Shown here one piece after another: positions 7,271 through 16,100 of a DNA stretch of 45,483 nucleotides. The notes below the pieces were generated by a model. That model did not search any database. It worked only from the letters and a program-made list of their open reading frames with translations, and was not told where the DNA came from. The position numbers were made by a program, and so were the translations under genes. Within the stretch, counting starts at the first letter, position 1. Each line of letters begins with the position of its first letter. Origin of the DNA: Lachnospiraceae bacterium (lineage in GTDB: Bacteria; Bacillota; Clostridia; Lachnospirales; Lachnospiraceae); the NCBI GenBank assembly GCA_017416465.1, contig JAFQCK010000029.1, positions 1 to 45,483 of the forward strand. The letters run 5' to 3'.

Positions 7271-7750
7271 ATGAAACAGGAAAAAACAAATGTTATGAGA
7301 ATTTTAGACCAAAGGAAAATTTCATATAAAAGTTATACATATGATTCAAGTGAGGCTATTAGTGGAATTGAAGTAGCTGCATTTTTAAATCAGAACCCTA
7401 AGCACGTCTTTAAAACACTTGTTACGATTGGAGCTTCTAAGAAAAATTATGTGTTTGTTGTTCCGGTTGAAGGTGAACTTAACCTAAAGAAAGCTGCAAA
7501 AGCAGTTGATGAAAAGAAGATTGAGATGATAAAGTCAAAAGAGCTTTTACCTTTAACAGGTTATATACATGGAGGGTGCTCGCCGATAGGTATGAAAAAA
7601 TTATTTACAACTGTTATTGATGAATCAGCAAAAGAATGTGAAACTATAATATTTAGTGGAGGGAAAATAGGATATCAGGTTGAAGTTACGTTAGATGACC
7701 TGGCTAAAGTTATTCCGTTTAGTTTGTATGGTATCTGTGATATGGATTGA
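7271..7750 (+). CDS. ybaK: YbaK/EbsC-type aminoacyl-tRNA deacylase
   Basis: A 159-residue protein with the YbaK fold, which hydrolyses mischarged Cys-tRNA(Pro) in the best-studied members (trans-editing in the cytoplasm). Diagnostic segments are the N-terminal TNVMRILDQRKISYK, VFKTLVTIGA, VVPVEGELNLKKAAKA with the conserved Lys, the GYIHGGCSPIGMKK signature loop and the C-terminal IIFSGGKIGYQVEV. Length is standard. The ribosome site is poor (GGAATATAGAA). It is the last gene of the co-directional accessory string; a good promoter for the next gene begins about 60 bases downstream. Confidence 0.9.
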   Translation: MKQEKTNVMRILDQRKISYKSYTYDSSEAISGIEVAAFLNQNPKHVFKTLVTIGASKKNYVFVVPVEGELNLKKAAKAVDEKKIEMIKSKELLPLTGYIHGGCSPIGMKKLFTTVIDESAKECETIIFSGGKIGYQVEVTLDDLAKVIPFSLYGICDMD

Positions 7751-7813
7751 TTTTTGTAATATACAAATGAATGGTTTTAAATGAAATAGAATAAGTATAT
7801 TTAATCTTTGTAC

Positions 7814-7843
7814 TTGCCATATCCCTTTAACCTATTATATAAT
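7814..7843 (+). promoter_or_regulatory. Sigma-A promoter for the EAL-domain gene
   Basis: TTGCCA (7814-7819) and TATAAT (7838-7843) are separated by 18 bases, a near-consensus vegetative promoter. Transcription would start about 40 bases before the ATG at 7890. Confidence 0.65.
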
Positions 7844-7889
7844 CTAAGTATGTTTTGTCGTGAAAATTTATATAATCGGAGGTGTGTTA

Positions 7890-9788
7890 ATGTTTGTATA
7901 CACACAGGCATGTGGAGTAGTTGTTTTAGGTGTTTTATTAGCATTATTTTATTTAAAACGTTCAAAGATATTCCTTAATACGGAGAAAATATTTATCTTA
8001 ACACTGGTTACCTCGTTATTTGCGAATGTAATAGATATTCTGTGTCAGGTTTTATTATATAATTCATCAGTACCACTATGGATTTCGAGGTTTTTTTGTG
8101 AAACATATCAGATACTTATAATAATGGTATTATGTTGTACTATGATTTATATTTGTCGTGATATTTATGAAGATAATAAGATTTTTGTAAAAAAAATATG
8201 GTTATATATTGTAATTTTTATATTATCGGGAATAGCAATATTTGTTTTACCTGAGAATTTAAGTACTGAACCGGGAAAATTGTATGCATATGGAGTAAGT
8301 GTTACATTTTCATATGCAGTTGCACTGTTTTATATAATTGCGGTTCTTATAAGAGTTAATGTACAGAGTGATAAGATGAATTCTGATAGAAGAGTATCAA
8401 TTAATCTGTGGATGGCGTTATGGATTTTTGTGGCAATTTTTGAAAATATATTTCCTAGTATTTTTGTGGCAGGATTTGCGACTAGTATAGGTGTAATGAT
8501 TTTATATGTTAAACTTGAGAATCCCGGAATGAATATTGACAGACAGAGTGGGTTTTATAATCAGAATGCATTTATGGAATATATACAACAACTTTATGGA
8601 AGTCATAAGAAATTTTCAATGATTATGGTAGTTATAAATGATGATGAAGATGGATTTTATAATCATAAGCTTGAATTAAAAAAAATATCAAAAATTCTTG
8701 ATGCGAATGATACTGTAGTATTTAGAAAAACAGAAGATGAGATTGTTCTTGTGTTTAAAAGCGCTAATGAAGCTAAAGAATGGGGAGCTAACTTTGTAGA
8801 AAGTACATATTTAACTGATGACCCTGATATGATTGCACTTAGAAATGGCTTATGGATAAGTATTGAGGATTCAGAATGGTTTAAAAATTCTGAAGAATTA
8901 ATGTATTTTATTAAATATGCTATATCGCACAGACAAAGTAATGTGGATTCTAAGGCTCGTAATTTTATTAAAGTTAGTAAAGAAATGGTTAGTGAAATGA
9001 GCAACGAAAAGAAAGTTGAGAAAATGATTGTTCGTGCGCTTAAAGAAGATAGAATAGAAGTTTTTTATCAACCGATTTATTCAACAGAGAAAAAAATGTT
9101 TACTACAGCTGAAGCTTTGGTAAGAATAAGAGATATAGATGGGAAAATTGTCCCTCCGGGTGTGTTTATTCCTGTAGCAGAAAGAACCGGTAAGATAATT
9201 GATTTAGGTAATGAAGTGTTCAGACAGGTATGTAAGCTTATAAAAGAGGATAACATTACGAAGTATGGAATAGAATATGTAGAAGTGAATTTATCAGTTG
9301 CGCAGTGTGGTGATTATGCTTTGGCTGAAAATTATATAGCCCAGATGGAGGCACATGATGTTAATCCTAATAACATAAATCTTGAGATTACAGAGTCGGC
9401 GTCGCTTAAGAGTAAAGAAGTACTTCTTGATAATATGAATCGTCTTATTGATTATGGAGTTAATTTTTCACTGGATGATTTTGGAACAGGTCAATCTAAT
9501 CTTAATTACATTGTGGATATGCCGGTAGATATTGTTAAGTTTGATAGAGGTATGATTAATTCATATTTTGCAAATCAAAAAGCAAGACATGTAATGGATG
9601 CGGCGATGCATATGATTCATGGGATGGGGCTAAAAATTGTGTCAGAAGGAATTGAAACAGGCGAACAGTTTGGGAAAATGAACGAACTTGGAATTTCTTA
9701 TATTCAGGGATTTTATTTTTCGAAACCACTGGAGAAACAGGATTTTATTAAATTTTTAATTGAGAATAATAACGTTTCTTATAATTAA
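7890..9788 (+). CDS. Membrane-bound EAL-domain cyclic-di-GMP phosphodiesterase
   Basis: 632 residues. An N-terminal module of about 215 residues has six or seven hydrophobic helices (a membrane sensor). A degenerate GGDEF-like segment (about 222-330, no GGDEF motif) is followed by a complete EAL domain from about residue 389. Catalytic landmarks are intact: AEALVR, EVNLS, EITES, LDDFGTGQSN, VKFDRG, SEGIET and QGFYFSKPL. It should hydrolyse cyclic di-GMP to pGpG at the inner face of the membrane. I chose ATG 7890 because GGAGGTG at 7878-7884 lies 5 bases upstream; the in-frame GTG at 7860 has no SD. It is likely monocistronic: a promoter lies upstream and another precedes the next gene. Confidence 0.9.
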   Translation: MFVYTQACGVVVLGVLLALFYLKRSKIFLNTEKIFILTLVTSLFANVIDILCQVLLYNSSVPLWISRFFCETYQILIIMVLCCTMIYICRDIYEDNKIFVKKIWLYIVIFILSGIAIFVLPENLSTEPGKLYAYGVSVTFSYAVALFYIIAVLIRVNVQSDKMNSDRRVSINLWMALWIFVAIFENIFPSIFVAGFATSIGVMILYVKLENPGMNIDRQSGFYNQNAFMEYIQQLYGSHKKFSMIMVVINDDEDGFYNHKLELKKISKILDANDTVVFRKTEDEIVLVFKSANEAKEWGANFVESTYLTDDPDMIALRNGLWISIEDSEWFKNSEELMYFIKYAISHRQSNVDSKARNFIKVSKEMVSEMSNEKKVEKMIVRALKEDRIEVFYQPIYSTEKKMFTTAEALVRIRDIDGKIVPPGVFIPVAERTGKIIDLGNEVFRQVCKLIKEDNITKYGIEYVEVNLSVAQCGDYALAENYIAQMEAHDVNPNNINLEITESASLKSKEVLLDNMNRLIDYGVNFSLDDFGTGQSNLNYIVDMPVDIVKFDRGMINSYFANQKARHVMDAAMHMIHGMGLKIVSEGIETGEQFGKMNELGISYIQGFYFSKPLEKQDFIKFLIENNNVSYN

Positions 9789-9812
9789 TACATTAAAAAA
9801 TATTATTATAAC

Positions 9813-9841
9813 TAGAAAAATTTAATAAAAAAAGGTATAAT
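9813..9841 (+). promoter_or_regulatory. Sigma-A promoter for rubrerythrin
   Basis: TAGAAA (9813-9818) lies 17 bases from a perfect TATAAT (9836-9841). The start of transcription would fall about 30 bases before the rbr start codon. Confidence 0.55.
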
Positions 9842-9876
9842 AAATAAGAAAATTTTTTTATAAGGAGAATTGGAAT

Positions 9877-10416
9877 ATGGAATTAAAAGGTTCAAGAACA
9901 GAAGCAAATTTAATGGCTGCATTTGCAGGAGAATCACAGGCAAGAAATAAGTATACTTATTATGCATCAAAAGCAAAGAAAGATGGTTATGTTCAAATTG
10001 CAAATATATTTGAAGAAACTGCAGCAAATGAAAAAGAACATGCTAAATTATGGTTTAAAATTTTACATGGTGGAAGTATTCCTTCAACTGTTGAGAATTT
10101 AAAAGATGCGGCAGAAGGTGAAAATTATGAGTGGACTGATATGTATGATAAGTTCGCTAAAGAAGCAAAAGAAGAAGGCTTTTTGGAAATAGCTGCTTTA
10201 TTTGAGGGTGTTGCTAAGATTGAAAAGGAACACGAAGAGAGATATAGAAAATTACTTGCAAATATTGAAGGTGACTTAGTATTCTCTAAAGACGGAGATT
10301 GTATTTGGGAATGTTTGAATTGTGGTCATGTAGTAATTGGAAAGAAGGCTCCTGAAGTATGTCCTGTATGTGCTCATCCACAGGCATATTTCCAGCAGAA
10401 ACCACAGAATTACTAA
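9877..10416 (+). CDS. rbr: Rubrerythrin
   Basis: A 179-residue non-heme diiron peroxide reductase typical of anaerobes; it reduces H2O2 using electrons from rubredoxin/NADH. The N-terminal ferritin-like domain shows the repeated iron-ligand helices ([30 protein letters not shown], and [20 protein letters not shown]). The C-terminal rubredoxin-like domain has the Cys4 site C146-xx-C149 and C162-xx-C165 (CLNCG and CPVCA). Length is standard. The SD is strong (AAGGAG). It has its own promoter and terminator, so it is probably a single-gene unit responding to oxidative stress, although no PerR box was identified. Confidence 0.97.
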   Translation: MELKGSRTEANLMAAFAGESQARNKYTYYASKAKKDGYVQIANIFEETAANEKEHAKLWFKILHGGSIPSTVENLKDAAEGENYEWTDMYDKFAKEAKEEGFLEIAALFEGVAKIEKEHEERYRKLLANIEGDLVFSKDGDCIWECLNCGHVVIGKKAPEVCPVCAHPQAYFQQKPQNY

Positions 10417-10462
10417 AAGGTAACTATAATCATATTTGTTTTAGTTTAGAAATGATTTATTT

Positions 10463-10508
10463 GCACTATAGATATTGGATATTATCTGATGTTTATAGTG
10501 CATTTTTT
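10463..10508 (+). terminator. Rho-independent terminator of rbr
   Basis: GCACTATA (10463-10470) pairs with TATAGTGC (10494-10501), extended inside by AGATA/TATCT. The stem is followed by a run of six T (10503-10508). Confidence 0.75.
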
Positions 10509-10557
10509 ATCATATGGGATTAGGGTGTTTTGACACCACAATCCTATATGATAAAAA
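10504..10557. repeat. Long inverted repeat downstream of the rbr terminator
   Basis: An 18-base left arm (10504-10521) pairs with 10540-10557 with a single G-T wobble. A second stem, GGTGT/ACACC, forms inside with a TTTG loop. The left arm shares the T run of the rbr terminator, so the two hairpins cannot both be complete in one transcript. The right arm is followed by A and C rather than T, so it is not a conventional + strand terminator. It may be a regulatory or mobile (MITE-like) hairpin. Confidence 0.6.
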
Positions 10558-10676
10558 CCATCCGCTTTGTTCTTAAAAAAGACTTTGAAAATATCTGATT
10601 TAGTTGTAAAATATTATGTAAACATATTTTTGAAGGAATAATAATTTGATTTGCAAAAAAAGGAAATTATTTTTAT

Positions 10677-11129
10677 ATGAATAAACAGAAGATTATTATG
10701 GTAATATTTGCATTGAGTTCAATATTTTTATTATTATATGGGATTTTAATAACTCCAATTTCTGAGGTTAAAATAAATCTTTTTAAAAGAGTTTTTTATA
10801 AAAAGATTTATTTTAAAGATGTAAGTGAAAATGCAATATATATTTTTTTAATTTTATCATTAGTAACAATAGTATTTTTATTTGCAAAATATAAGTTTGT
10901 TGCAGTTATTAGCAGCGTAATTTCATATGTATATATGATTAGGGAAATATATAAGCTTTATGATACATATAGCAATCTTGGAAATTTTAAAGACAATATT
11001 GAAATATGTTTTGGAATGCATTTTGTAGTTGTAGGAAATACAATATTATTAATAATGTCAATATGTAATTATATTATGAATAAGAAAAATAAATGTTTTG
11101 ATAAGGCTGAAATAAATAATATTGAATGA
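10677..11129 (+). CDS. Four-helix membrane protein of unknown function
   Basis: 150 residues with hydrophobic segments at about residues 5-27, 53-70, 75-92 and 111-131. There is a charged loop (INLFKRVFYKKIYFKDVSEN) between the first two and a basic, Asn-rich tail (MNKKNKCFDKAE). It is strongly AT-rich, even for this window. The ribosome site is a distant AAAGGA, so translation may be weak. No family or function is recognised. It precedes the homocysteine methyltransferase gene by about 57 bases and could be co-transcribed. Confidence 0.6.
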   Translation: MNKQKIIMVIFALSSIFLLLYGILITPISEVKINLFKRVFYKKIYFKDVSENAIYIFLILSLVTIVFLFAKYKFVAVISSVISYVYMIREIYKLYDTYSNLGNFKDNIEICFGMHFVVVGNTILLIMSICNYIMNKKNKCFDKAEINNIE

Positions 11130-11186
11130 TTTTTGTTTTCGATGAAAGGAAAAGGTTGAAATAAAGATTTGAAAGAAAAAAATATA

Positions 11187-12998
11187 ATGAATGATATTAA
11201 TATAAAAGAGTTTTTGAAGAATACTAAGATAATAACAGATGGTTCGTTTGGTACATATTATTCAATGCTGTATAATACTGATGAAATGGCTGAAGTTGCA
11301 AATACAAAATATGCTGAAAGAGTAATTCGGATACATGAAGAATATTTAAAAGCGGGTGCAAATCTTATAAGAACAAATACATTTGCTTCAAATACTATAT
11401 TTCTTGATACGAATTTTGAATTGGTTGAAAATAATATTTTGGCTGGAATAAATAATGCTAAAATTGCAGTTGATAGGTCATTAAATAAGTCAGGTAATGA
11501 GTCTGTTTCACAAATGTTTATTGCAGGAGATATTGGACCGATACCATTTGATTTGGATGATGATATACAAAAAATAGAAGAAGAGTATTATAGAATTGTT
11601 AAATTATTCATAGAGAATGGCATAAATATTATTAATTTTGAAACGTTTAATGAATTATCCGGTATATTACCTGTTATAAAAAGGATTAAATCAGAACATG
11701 ATGTATTTATAATGGTTTCATTTTGCGTAAATCAATATGGATATAGTAATGCGGGTGTTAGCGCATATAAATTGATTAATGAGGCTAAGGAAGTCATAGG
11801 AATTGATGCAATTGGGCTTAATTGTGGAATTGGTCCGGGGCATATGAAAAAGATTGTTGATAAGATGAATCTCACAGGAGAAAAGTTTTTTATAGCACTT
11901 CCTAATGCCGGTTATCCTAAAAGAGTAAGAGGTATTGTTAAATTCGATAATAATACTGATTACTTTGCTAAAAAGATATGTGAAATGGTAAATGAAAATA
12001 ATATAGATATTGTAGGAGGGTGTTGTGGAACAAATCCGGATTTCATATATCAATTAAAAAAAGAGTTAGATGTTAAACAAAAAGAAAGAAGCATAATAAC
12101 AGTTCAAAGTTTCGACGAGTCAAGAATTGTTGAAAAAACATCTTTTTTTAGAGATTATAAAGGTTGTATAAAAAATAAGAAGTTAATAGCAGTTGAATTA
12201 GCGCCTCCTGCAAATGATAATGATGTGAAAGTCTTAGAGGCAGCTAAATTACTAAAAAATATGGAAATTGATGTTGTAACATTTCCGGATTCGCCTTCGG
12301 GAAGAACAAGAATTGATTCTGTTTTGATGGCTGATAAAGTAAAAAAAGAAACAGGATTAAATGTTATGCCACATATTTGTTGTCGTGATAAAAATGCTAT
12401 TGCCATGCGTTCATTGTTTATGGGAGCTATGATTAATGATATATCTAATTTTTTATTAATAACAGGAGACCCTGTTCCGTCCATGGCAAGACAAACTGTG
12501 AAACAGGTTTTCAATTTTGACTCTGTTGGACTTATGAATATAGCTAAAGATATGAATATGGAATTGTTTACAAAAAATCAACTGACGTATGGTGGTGCAA
12601 TTAATCAGGGAAGAAAAAATCTTGATGTTGAGATTAACAGGGTGTTGAAGAAAATGGATTCCGGTGCGGAATTTTTCTTTACCCAACCGGTATTTGGAGA
12701 AGATGATGCATTAAGAATAAAAAAAATTAAGGATAAGACAGGTGCTAGAATTTTATGTGGAATAATGCCACTTATAAGTAGAAAAAATGCATTATTTATG
12801 AAAAATGAAATATCAGGAATTAATGTAAGTGATGAAATAATAAACAGATATCCGGAAAATGCCGAAAAAGAGGAAAATGAAAAAATAGCAATAGATATTG
12901 CAAAAGAAATGATGGGTATAACAAAAGAGTTTACAGATGGGTATTATTTTTCTTTTCCTTTTAACAGAGTGAGTATTTTGCAGGAAATTTTAGAGTGA
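11187..12998 (+). CDS. Bifunctional homocysteine S-methyltransferase / methylenetetrahydrofolate reductase (YitJ-like)
   Basis: A 603-residue fusion. Residues about 1-290 are a zinc-dependent homocysteine methyltransferase domain (ITDGSFGTYYSML, LIRTNTFASNT, GLNCGIGPGHM and the zinc ligand pair in VGGCCGTNPDFI). Residues about 315-603 are a MetF-type domain (KKLIAVELAPPAND, MPHICCRDKN, LLITGDPVP, FFFTQPVF). Together they make 5-methyl-THF and methylate homocysteine to methionine, as proposed for B. subtilis YitJ. ATG 11187 gives the family's usual N-terminus (NDINIKEFLKN); TTG 11169 would add six residues. No SAM riboswitch or T-box is visible upstream. It is the second MTHFR domain in the window besides metF at 3684. 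Confidence 0.92.
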   Translation: MNDINIKEFLKNTKIITDGSFGTYYSMLYNTDEMAEVANTKYAERVIRIHEEYLKAGANLIRTNTFASNTIFLDTNFELVENNILAGINNAKIAVDRSLNKSGNESVSQMFIAGDIGPIPFDLDDDIQKIEEEYYRIVKLFIENGINIINFETFNELSGILPVIKRIKSEHDVFIMVSFCVNQYGYSNAGVSAYKLINEAKEVIGIDAIGLNCGIGPGHMKKIVDKMNLTGEKFFIALPNAGYPKRVRGIVKFDNNTDYFAKKICEMVNENNIDIVGGCCGTNPDFIYQLKKELDVKQKERSIITVQSFDESRIVEKTSFFRDYKGCIKNKKLIAVELAPPANDNDVKVLEAAKLLKNMEIDVVTFPDSPSGRTRIDSVLMADKVKKETGLNVMPHICCRDKNAIAMRSLFMGAMINDISNFLLITGDPVPSMARQTVKQVFNFDSVGLMNIAKDMNMELFTKNQLTYGGAINQGRKNLDVEINRVLKKMDSGAEFFFTQPVFGEDDALRIKKIKDKTGARILCGIMPLISRKNALFMKNEISGINVSDEIINRYPENAEKEENEKIAIDIAKEMMGITKEFTDGYYFSFPFNRVSILQEILE

Positions 12999-13025
12999 TT
13001 TGTTCACATAAATTACATAAATTTG

Positions 13026-13054
13026 TTTATTTTTTTAGAAAAGTATGGTACAAT
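13026..13054 (+). promoter_or_regulatory. Probable extended -10 promoter for the GGDEF-EAL gene
   Basis: TACAAT at 13049-13054 is preceded directly by TGG (extended -10), with an AT-rich weak -35 (TTTATT) 17 bases upstream. It lies between the upstream stop and the SD of the next gene, so that gene need not be read from the methionine gene. Confidence 0.45.
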
Positions 13055-13132
13055 AATATAAGTTATTGTGAAAAATTGATAAAAAATATATTTGCTAAAA
13101 AAGTTAGAAATAAAGTGGAGGAAAATATACAT

Positions 13133-16100
13133 ATGAACGAAGATTTTGGAGAAGGATATATAACCACTAATTATGTAAAAAAACTTCATAATAGAAATGA
13201 CTTTTTTGAAGTGGCTGATAAAATTATTAAGGAAATTGAGAATGACAGATATTGCCTTATTGCTATCGATATAGAACACTTTAAGTTGTTTAATAAATGG
13301 TATGGACGTAAAAAGGGTGATGAATTCCTTAATCAGTTTGCGGAGATTTTATATTATTTAGAAGAAGAAAAACAAGGTGTCTGTGGCTATTTTGGAGGAG
13401 ATAACTTTGTTATTTTAATGAAATATGGTTCTGTTGAATTTATAAGAGTTCAGGAGGACCTTAATCAGTGTGCATTGGATATTGGTAAGAGAATTGGCTT
13501 TTTACCTGCATATGGAATATATAAGATAAAAGATAAAGAGGGTTCTTCAATCACCATGTATGATATGGCTTTGCTTGCCTTATCTCAGGTTAAAGGTAAT
13601 TTTGATAACAGATGTTGTGAATTTAACGAGTCAATGACAAGTACTGTTGAGGAAGAATTGAATGTTATTTCAGAAGTTAGGGGTGCTCTTGGGAGAGAAG
13701 AGTTTATTTTCTATGCACAACCAAAGTGTAATATTTCAAATGGTAAGATAATTGGTGCTGAAGCCTTAGTTAGATGGGAACACCCAACACAGGGATTGAT
13801 TTCTCCGGGAAGATTTATTCCAATACTTGAAAAAAATGGTTTTATAAGTGATTTGGACAGATATGTGTGGGAAATGGTATGTAAATGGATACGAAAGATT
13901 ATAGATATGGGATATAAACCTATACCTATTTCTATTAATGTATCCAGATTAGATGTTGTTTCAATGGACGTACCTGAAGTTTTGGTTGATATTACCGAAA
14001 AGTATCAAATTGATCATTCGCTGTTAAGAGTTGAGATTACAGAGAGTGCCTGTATAGAGACTACTGATACAAAGATTCAGGGAACTGTTAAGAGAATACA
14101 GAGTGCAGGTTTTACTGTTCTTATGGATGATTTTGGAAGTGGATATTCGTCTCTTAATATGCTTAAGAGTGTTATGATTGATGTTATCAAGATTGATATG
14201 AAGTTTCTTGATATATCTAATGATGAGACGCAAAAAGGTATTGGTATTTTAGAATCTGTTGTTAATATGTCAAATTCTATGGGTATACCTATTATTGTAG
14301 AAGGTGTAGAAACTAAGAAGCAGGAAGAATTCCTTCTTGGAATGGGTTGTCATTTTGCACAAGGATATTATTATTACAAACCAATGCCTATTAGCGAATT
14401 TGAAAAGCTTCTTTCTGATAAAGATAATATTGATTACAGAGGTATATATGTTAATCAATCTGAACAGGTACATATAAATGAATTAATTAATGTGAATGAT
14501 TTTAGCGAATCGCAGTTTAATAATATATTAGGTGCTGTGTCGTTCTTTGATATGTACAAAGGAAAAATTTCAATAACTAAGGTTAATGACCAGTATTATA
14601 ATCTTTTGGGAACTGATGTTGATTATGATATTACAAAAGCAAGACAACTTTGGGAAAATATTTTCTTGAAGAATAAAGAATATATTATGGAGTTGTTTAG
14701 AGAAGCAGAAGATAATCAGATTAAAGGTTCTGCTGGTAAGCTAAGGTTTACTAAATATGATGGAACTTCTGTATGGTTGAATATTAAGCTTTTTATGCTT
14801 AAAGCTGAAAAGGAACGTATTCAGTTTATTGGTTTGTATTCGGAAGTAGAGGAGAATATAACGCAACAAAATGTAGATAATTTGAAAATATCAAAGATAA
14901 ATTCAATAGCAATAGAAGATAAGATAAAGATTGAAAGTTTATACGGAAATCTGCCTTGTGGATTTACTATTGCAAATATTATTCTTGATGATAAGAAAAT
15001 GGTTAAGGATTTTGGCGTTATTTATTCAAATAAAGAATCTGAAAAGCTGTTTAATTGTGAGTTTGTGAAACTCAAGAGACTATTTAAGAGAATTTTTGGT
15101 AGCAAGGATGAAGAAAAGTTCAAACAGATGTGTAAAGATGTTGCATACGAAGGTAATAGTTTCTCTTTTGAAGTGTTTGTAGAAGAAACCGGCAAGTATT
15201 TAAGAAGTGTTTTCTTCCAATATAGATATGGATTTATGGCGGCTATTACAACAGATACAACAAAGACTCATATTTTTGATACTATTATTAAAACTAAGAT
15301 TAAAGAAAATACAGAATTTTTATACGTTGATTTAGAAAAAGATACTTTTAATCTGTTGTATCCAGAGAATTATAGTCTTGTAAAGTATGGAAAATACTCG
15401 GATGTGATTTTAAAACAATTAGAAACAGAAGAGGTTTTGTATATTGATAAAAAACAGTTAATTGATACTTTGTCGGTAAATGGAATTCGTAATGTGTTGA
15501 AAGATAAAGACAATGTTGAGCTTCTTTTCAAATGTAAGGATGATGATACGTTTAAGTGGTGTAAGATAAATTTAATTGTAGGAGAGCGTAGATGTGGGAC
15601 TCCCGGTAATGTGATATTAATTATTAGTAAAGACAGTAAAGGACCAATTGAGGATATTATTTCTATTGATAAAAAAGATACAGTATTAATTGTTGAGAAA
15701 AGTGATTCGGATAATAGTAAACTTAAGAATATTTTTGAAAAACAATATAAAGTTGTATCGTGTAATGATTTAGATTCGGTAAATAGTATTCTTAATAGAA
15801 AATGTGAACAGATTATTCTCACAATTTTTGAAGCTGATAGTGAGCAAGATGAGATTTATAATATCTTTAAGTATTATAAGAATGAAGGATTCGTTGATAA
15901 AATTCCGGTGATTATATTATGTGAATCATCTAATAGAAATTGTGAGTTTGAAGACAGAGTATTTAATGAAGGCGTTTCTGAGATTATATATAACTCGTTG
16001 CCTGATAATGTAATATCTTCAAGAACTGCTAAAGTTATAGAGATGTTTATGGATAATTTATTAACAAAACAAAGATATCTTGGACTGGTTAATGAATATA

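Noticed and set aside
12155-12514. Long antisense open frames opposite the methionine gene, copA, ispA and dxs
   Set aside because: They lack SD sites, have unlikely composition (Ser/Ile/Leu/Thr-rich from AT-rich codons) and lie entirely opposite well-recognised genes.
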